Origin: Pseudarthrobacter sp. SSS035
GTDB taxonomy: Bacteria; Actinomycetota; Actinomycetes; Actinomycetales; Micrococcaceae
Direction of reading: 5' to 3'
DNA length: 64,000 bases
NCBI RefSeq assembly: GCF_023273875.1
Contig: NZ_CP096882.1
Coordinates: forward strand, 4,030,001 to 4,094,000
The notes under the pieces: generated by a model
Seen by the model: only the letters and a program-made list of their open reading frames with translations
The model's database searches: none
What the model was told of the DNA's origin: nothing
Translations under genes and position numbers: made by a program
In this document: positions 60,000 through 64,000 of the stretch, in pieces
Layout: the number at the start of each line of letters is the position of its first letter
How positions within the stretch are numbered: the stretch's first letter is position 1

Positions 60000-60767
60000 A
60001 TGCAGGACGCCGAAGCGGGACTCCGGACGCTCACTGTGGTGCGGCAGGATCATTCCCTCGGCGCCGCACGTGACCTGGAATTCGGCCTCGAACTGCTGAC
60101 CCAGGCGAAGACCGGCAGGATCGGCCCCACGCTGCGGCTGTACCGGCCCGCGCCCACTGTTGCCTTCGGCCAGCGGGATACCCGCCTGCCCGGCTTCGAC
60201 GCGGCCGCCCGGGCCTGCCGCGAGCACGGATTTGAACCCCTGGTGCGGAAGGCCGGCGGACGCGCCGCCGCCTACCACGAGGGCACGCTGGTGGTGGACC
60301 ACGTCATGCCCCATGCGGACGCCATTGCCGGTTCCAAGGGCCGGTTCAGCTTCTTTGGTGAGCTCCTGGCGCAGTCCCTGCGGGACGTCGGTGTGCAGGC
60401 AGCGGTTGGCGAAATTCCGGGGGAGTACTGCCCCGGGGAGTTCAGCGTTCACGGCACCCACCCGGCCGACCCGGCGCACCGGATCAAACTTGTGGGCACA
60501 GCGCAGCGCGTGGTGAGCGGCGGGTGGCTGTTCAGTTCCGTGATCGTGGTGGAAAATTCCGCCCCCATCCGCAGCGTCCTGATGGACAGCTATGCAGCCC
60601 TGGGCCTGGATTGGGACCCGGCCACCGCCGGCGCGGCCAACGATCTGGTGCCCGGCCTCACGGTCCAGGATGTTGAAGACGCCGTTATTGCCGCGTACGC
60701 GGGCCACGCCTCCCTCCAGCATGCCGACTTCAGCAGCTATGCAGGTTTGGATACTCGGGAGGCGTAG
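60000..60767 (+). CDS. Lipoate-protein ligase A family protein
   Basis: ATG 60000 behind GGGAG gives 255 residues. The BPL/LplA fold is shown by PTVAFGQRDTRLPGFDAAAR, LVRKAGGRAAAYHEGTLVVD (binding loop) and HRIKLVGTAQRVVSGG with the catalytic Lys. It attaches lipoate or octanoate to carrier domains. It lacks an obvious C-terminal accessory domain. Confidence 0.85.
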   Translation: MQDAEAGLRTLTVVRQDHSLGAARDLEFGLELLTQAKTGRIGPTLRLYRPAPTVAFGQRDTRLPGFDAAARACREHGFEPLVRKAGGRAAAYHEGTLVVDHVMPHADAIAGSKGRFSFFGELLAQSLRDVGVQAAVGEIPGEYCPGEFSVHGTHPADPAHRIKLVGTAQRVVSGGWLFSSVIVVENSAPIRSVLMDSYAALGLDWDPATAGAANDLVPGLTVQDVEDAVIAAYAGHASLQHADFSSYAGLDTREA

Positions 60768-60795
60768 CCCGCGCTTGCCGGGCCGGCCGGGGCTC

Positions 60796-61437
60796 TTAGT
60801 GGCCCCGGGCGATCCATTCGTCCAGGTGCGGGGCTTCGGCTCCGATGGTGGTGCTGTCGCCGTGGCCGGTCCGGACCACCGTTTCGGCCGGGAGCGGGAG
60901 CAGCCACGTCCGGATCGACTCGATGATGGTGGGGAAATCGCTGTAAGACCTGCCCGTGGCGCCGGGGCCGCCCTGGAACAGGGTGTCCCCGCTGAAGAGC
61001 GAGCCCTCGCCGTCGGGCCCGTCAGCCAGGTGGAAGGACACCGAGCCGGGCGAGTGCCCGGGCGTGTGCAGGGCCGTCAGGCTGGCCCCCGCCACCTCAA
61101 TGACGTCGCCGTGCTTGATGGCGACATCGGGTTCCACGTCAGGGAAGACGCTGTGCCACAGCATCCAGTCGTCCCGGTGGAGGTGGATCGGGGCCTGGAC
61201 GAGGTCCCAGAAGTCACCTACTGAACGGATGTGGTCGTCGTGGCCGTGGGTCAGCAGGATCGCCTTGAGCTTCCGGCCACCGACGGCGCCGGCAACGGCC
61301 TTGGCGTCGTGCGCGGGGTCGATCACCACGCATTCCTCATCGTTGCCCACGATCCAGACGTTGTTGTCCACATCCCAGGTGCCGCCGTCGAGCGAGAATG
61401 TCCCGGACGTGACGAGCCGCTCGATCCGGAGGCTCAC
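60796..61437 (-). CDS. MBL-fold hydrolase of the mycothiol-formaldehyde pathway
   Basis: A 213-residue glyoxalase-II-like enzyme. The zinc motif is LTHGHDDH (H64, H66, D68, H69), with further ligands in LHTPGHSPGSVSFHL, SGDTLF and RTGHGDST. The GTG start overlaps the dehydrogenase stop as GTGA. Position next to the S-(hydroxymethyl)mycothiol dehydrogenase suggests hydrolysis of S-formylmycothiol, completing formaldehyde oxidation. Confidence 0.85.
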   Translation of the reverse strand: MSLRIERLVTSGTFSLDGGTWDVDNNVWIVGNDEECVVIDPAHDAKAVAGAVGGRKLKAILLTHGHDDHIRSVGDFWDLVQAPIHLHRDDWMLWHSVFPDVEPDVAIKHGDVIEVAGASLTALHTPGHSPGSVSFHLADGPDGEGSLFSGDTLFQGGPGATGRSYSDFPTIIESIRTWLLPLPAETVVRTGHGDSTTIGAEAPHLDEWIARGH

Positions 61438-62519
61438 AGTTCCACCACCGAGCGCAGCACGGAACCGGAGTGCATCTTCTCAAACGCTTCCTCCACCTGG
61501 TCGATGGTGATCCGCTCGGTCACGAACGCATCCAGGTCCAGCTTGCCCTGCTTGTAGAGGCTGATCAGCATGGGGAAGTCCCGGGACGGCAGGCAGTCAC
61601 CGTACCAGGAGGACTTCAGCGAGCCGCCGCGGCCGAAGACGTCCAGCAGTGGCAGTTCCAGGGTCATCTCCGGCGTCGGGACGCCCACCAGCACCACGGT
61701 GCCGGCGAGGTCGCGGGCGTAGAACGCCTGCTTGTAGGTTTCGGGGCGTCCGACGGCGTCAATCACCACGTCAGCGCCGAAGCCGCCGGTGAGTTCCCGG
61801 ATTTTCTCCACCGGGTCCGTGGCGGAGGAGTCCACGGTGTGGGTGGCGCCGAGGCCCTTGGCCCGGTCCAGCTTTTTCGCGTCGATGTCGACGGCGATGA
61901 TGGTGGTTGCGCCGGCGAGCGCGGCGCCGGCGATGGCGGCCACTCCCACACCGCCGCAGCCGATGACGGCGACCGTATCGCCGCGCTTGACGCCGCCGGT
62001 GTTGATGGCGGCGCCCAGTCCGGCCATGACGCCGCAGCCGAGCAGGCCGATGGCGGCAGCATCGGCGTCGGGATCCACCTTGGTGCACTGGCCGGCGGCC
62101 ACGAGGGTCTTTTCGATGAACGCGCCGATGCCCAGGGCGGCGGACAGTTCGGTGCCGTCCTCAAGCGTCATCTTCTGGGTGGCGTTGTGGGTGTTGAAGC
62201 AGTACTGTGCCTGGCCGCGGTTGCACGCGCGGCAGTTGCCGCAGACGGCCCGCCAGTTGAGCACCACGCGGTCGCCCGGGGCGACGTCCGTGACGTCGGG
62301 GCCCACGGCGCTGACCACTCCGGTGGCCTCGTGGCCCAGGAGGAACGGGAAGTCATCGCTGATGCCGCCCAGTTTGTAGTGCAGGTCGGTGTGGCAGACG
62401 CCGCTGGTGATGATGTCCACCAGGGCCTCGCCCGGGCCCGGTTCCGGGACCAGGATGGTCTCCAGAGTGACCGGGGCCCCTTTGGAGCGGGCTACGACAC
62501 CTTTGACTTTATGGACCAC
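61434..62519 (-). CDS. mscR: S-(hydroxymethyl)mycothiol dehydrogenase / S-nitrosomycothiol reductase
   Basis: A GTG at 62519 behind GGGAG gives 361 residues; a longer open frame to 63071 runs through mycoredoxin DNA and is not used. Class-III ADH marks are SGVCHTDLHYKLGG (zinc Cys), LLGHEATGVV, structural-zinc NWRAVCGNCRACNRGQAQYC split as CGNCRAC...C, and GCGGVGVAAIAGA. It oxidises formaldehyde-mycothiol adducts with NAD and can reduce S-nitrosomycothiol. Coupled to the MBL gene. Confidence 0.9.
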   Translation of the reverse strand: MVHKVKGVVARSKGAPVTLETILVPEPGPGEALVDIITSGVCHTDLHYKLGGISDDFPFLLGHEATGVVSAVGPDVTDVAPGDRVVLNWRAVCGNCRACNRGQAQYCFNTHNATQKMTLEDGTELSAALGIGAFIEKTLVAAGQCTKVDPDADAAAIGLLGCGVMAGLGAAINTGGVKRGDTVAVIGCGGVGVAAIAGAALAGATTIIAVDIDAKKLDRAKGLGATHTVDSSATDPVEKIRELTGGFGADVVIDAVGRPETYKQAFYARDLAGTVVLVGVPTPEMTLELPLLDVFGRGGSLKSSWYGDCLPSRDFPMLISLYKQGKLDLDAFVTERITIDQVEEAFEKMHSGSVLRSVVEL

Positions 62520-62540
62520 GAAAGGCTCCCTCAATGCAGA

Positions 62541-62584
62541 TAGACAGAACGGGACCAACACGGATGTTGGTCCCGTTCTGTCTA
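62541..62584 (-). terminator. Perfect 20-bp-arm hairpin between mycoredoxin and mscR genes
   Basis: The arm TAGACAGAACGGGACCAACA (62541-62560) and its exact complement (62565-62584) flank a 4-nt loop. It lies 18 nt after the mycoredoxin stop and 22 nt before the mscR GTG. A terminator for the upstream gene is the simplest reading, although no U-tract follows. It could also regulate mscR. Confidence 0.6.
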
Positions 62585-62602
62585 CCACATGAGCTGCCGT
62601 GG

Positions 62603-62860
62603 TCAGGCTGCGAGGCGGCTCTTTACCTCGGCAGCGGAGGGGTTGGTGGCGGCGGTGCCGTCCGGGAAGAGCACGGTGGGGACGGTGCGGTTGCCGCCGT
62701 TGAGCTTCTCCACGAGGTCGGCTGTGCCCTCCACCTCTTCGATGTTGATTTCCGTGTAGCCGATGCCCTGCGCGTCCAGCTGCTTCTTGAGCCGGTTGCA
62801 GTAGCCGCACCAGGTGGTGGAAAACATGGTGATGGTGCCGTTCTCGGGGGTAAAGTCCAC
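62603..62860 (-). CDS. Mycoredoxin
   Basis: A GTG at 62860 behind AGGAG gives 85 residues. The glutaredoxin fold has active site TTWCGYC (C18, C21), cis-Pro TVPTV and GG in KLNGGNR. It reduces protein-mycothiol mixed disulfides in actinobacteria. It precedes mscR on the same strand but is separated from it by a strong hairpin. Confidence 0.9.
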   Translation of the reverse strand: MDFTPENGTITMFSTTWCGYCNRLKKQLDAQGIGYTEINIEEVEGTADLVEKLNGGNRTVPTVLFPDGTAATNPSAAEVKSRLAA

Positions 62861-62990
62861 GGAGTTCTCCTGATAATCGTTGAGGGGTTTCGTTCCCGTC
62901 AACGGTAACCCGGGGCGGGCTATTCCCCGCGCTGGCCCGGCGGATGCGGTGCCGGATGACAGTACATAACGCTGATGGCATGCTGGAGCC

Positions 62991-63740
62991 ATGTGTGGAC
63001 GCTATGTGATGGCCCGGGCCGTGGGTGACCTGCTGGCAGAATTTGATGCCCAGCTGGAAGAGGAAGTGCACCTTCCCCCGTCATGGAATGTGGCGCCCAC
63101 GGACGGCGTGCCCATCGTCCTGGAACGGCTGATCGAGGACAACACTGTGCGCCAGTTGCATGTGGCCCGCTGGGGCCTGGTTCCGTCCTGGGCCAAGGAT
63201 CCGGGTATCGGCCCCAAGATGATCAACGCCCGGAGCGAGACTGTGCTGGAGAAGCCCGCCTTCCGCAAGGCTGTGAAGTCACGGCGCTGCGCTGTGCCGG
63301 CCGACGGGTATTACGAATGGAAGCAGGGGACAGGGAAGGCCAAGCAGCCCTACTACGTCCACCCAGGGAAAAGCAGCGGGCTGGTGTTCGCGGGCCTGTA
63401 CGAGTGGTGGAAGGATCCGTCCAAGGCCGAGGGCGATCCCGGCCGCTGGATGCTGTCCACCTCCATCCTGACCGCAGACACCCCGCCCCCGGGTACCGAG
63501 TCCACGGTGTTCGGCAAGCTCACGGAGTTGCATGACCGGGTGCCGCTGCCCATGGACCGCGCAACCATGGCGTCGTGGCTTGATCCGCAGATCGATGACG
63601 CCGCCTTCCTCGTGGACCTGGTCCGGGCCCACGTGAAGGAAGTCGCGGCCGACTGGCATGTGGATTCGGTCGGCACCGAGGTGGGCAACGTACGCAACAA
63701 CTCCCCGGAACTGATCCGGCCGGTGGAAGCCTTGTTCTAA
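62991..63740 (+). CDS. SRAP-domain protein (YedK/HMCES family)
   Basis: A 249-residue protein starting MCGRYVMARAV; C2 becomes the catalytic N-terminal Cys after Met removal. WNVAPTDGVP, INARSETVLEKPAFR, GYYEWKQGTG (Glu) and ELHDRVPLPM (His) complete the site. It forms a stable thiazolidine link to abasic sites in single-stranded DNA. Divergent from the mycoredoxin gene. Confidence 0.9.
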   Translation: MCGRYVMARAVGDLLAEFDAQLEEEVHLPPSWNVAPTDGVPIVLERLIEDNTVRQLHVARWGLVPSWAKDPGIGPKMINARSETVLEKPAFRKAVKSRRCAVPADGYYEWKQGTGKAKQPYYVHPGKSSGLVFAGLYEWWKDPSKAEGDPGRWMLSTSILTADTPPPGTESTVFGKLTELHDRVPLPMDRATMASWLDPQIDDAAFLVDLVRAHVKEVAADWHVDSVGTEVGNVRNNSPELIRPVEALF

Positions 63741-63764
63741 ACCGGCACCCGGGGCGGCATGCCC

Positions 63765-64000
63765 CTAAACGGTGACCTTGCCGGCGTCGTCCACTGTCCA
63801 CGTGGGGTTGTAGGCAACTTCCCAGCGGAAGCCGTCCGGATCGGCGAAATAGCCGCTGTACCCGCCCCAGGGCTGGGTGACCGGCGCGGCGACGATAGTG
63901 GCCCCGGCCGATGCCGCTTCCGCCATGACCCGGTCCACCGCCTCGGTGCTGGGCAGGTTGTGGCTGAGCGTGATGCAGGGGACCGGGCCGGGGACACCTA
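63765..64000 (-). CDS. VOC (glyoxalase/bleomycin-resistance fold) protein, N-terminus beyond window
   Basis: The last 78 codons are present. PCITLSHNLPSTEAVDRVMA, TQPWGGYSGYFADPDGFRWE (metal Glu) and VAYNPTWTVDD show the second beta-alpha-beta-beta-beta unit of a VOC protein. The stop is TAG at 63765. The substrate cannot be judged from this part. Confidence 0.85.
   Translation of the reverse strand, partial: GVPGPVPCITLSHNLPSTEAVDRVMAEAASAGATIVAAPVTQPWGGYSGYFADPDGFRWEVAYNPTWTVDDAGKVTV

Noticed and set aside
62520..63071. N-terminal extension of mscR through the mycoredoxin gene
   Set aside because: The extension is out of frame with mycoredoxin and crosses the perfect hairpin. The GTG at 62519 has an RBS and a family-typical N-terminus.
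1..64000. CRISPR arrays, rRNA or tRNA genes, replication origin
   Set aside because: I looked for spaced direct repeats, TTCRA T-loop motifs with acceptor pairing, and rRNA-like stretches, and found none I could support by eye.

Overview
The window is high-GC DNA from an actinobacterium, most likely Micrococcaceae (Arthrobacter/Pseudarthrobacter type). The grounds are inference from gene content: a mycothiol-linked set (mycoredoxin, S-(hydroxymethyl)mycothiol dehydrogenase), a c-di-AMP riboswitch ahead of a cell-wall gene, a DUF1918 gene, many GTG starts and frequent ATGA/GTGA overlaps. No identity search was possible.

Positions 1 to about 15.9 kb are an accessory, mobile region. It opens with the end of a TPR gene and a eukaryotic-type protein kinase. 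A Tn402/Tn5053-family transposon follows, with tniA-tniB-tniQ-res-tniR on the minus strand. Recognisable Tn402-type ends lie at 2442 (two 17-bp iterons) and 12894 (four iterons). Between the ends it carries a large secreted RHS/YD-repeat protein with a hydrophobic C-terminal tip, a small membrane protein that may be its immunity partner, and a broken duplicate of the RHS core. Beside it sits a decayed RIT-type (recombinases-in-trio) element with one intact tyrosine recombinase. That element appears to have cut off the C-terminus of a DUF1016/PDDEXK nuclease gene.

From 16 to 34 kb the layout is chromosomal: a cupredoxin lipoprotein pair, a Rieske-tailed FAD oxidoreductase, membrane proteins, and a TetR-controlled saccharopine-dehydrogenase-like gene with a perfect palindromic operator. 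A phosphonate island follows (phnM and a GntR/UTRA regulator, divergent from a phosphonatase-like hydrolase, phnD, phnC, a double-length phnE and an alcohol dehydrogenase). No C-P lyase core genes are present in the window. Then come an FAD monooxygenase and ribonuclease Z.

From 33.4 to 44.3 kb a LysR gene precedes one long operon: MHS transporter, shikimate/quinate dehydrogenase, SDR, Gfo/Idh/MocA oxidoreductase, Fe-S/FMN/FAD ene-reductase, xylose-isomerase-like TIM barrel, aldo/keto reductase and a KstD-like FAD dehydrogenase. It reads as a catabolic pathway for a hydroaromatic or cyclitol-like compound that I cannot match to a named pathway.

From 44.4 to 64 kb: a Phd/RelE toxin-antitoxin pair; a MarR gene divergent from an unusual fusion of GTP cyclohydrolase II with an acyl-CoA-dehydrogenase-fold flavin monooxygenase; a Tat/lipoprotein dienelactone hydrolase; SelO; cell-wall hydrolases; heme oxygenase with a possible iron box; a SulP transporter; lipoate ligase; the mycothiol cluster; an SRAP protein; and a truncated VOC gene at the right edge.

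The items I consider most worth follow-up are the RibA-monooxygenase fusion, the RHS-carrying Tn402-like transposon with a res-like motif just outside it, the hydroaromatic operon, and the phosphonate island.
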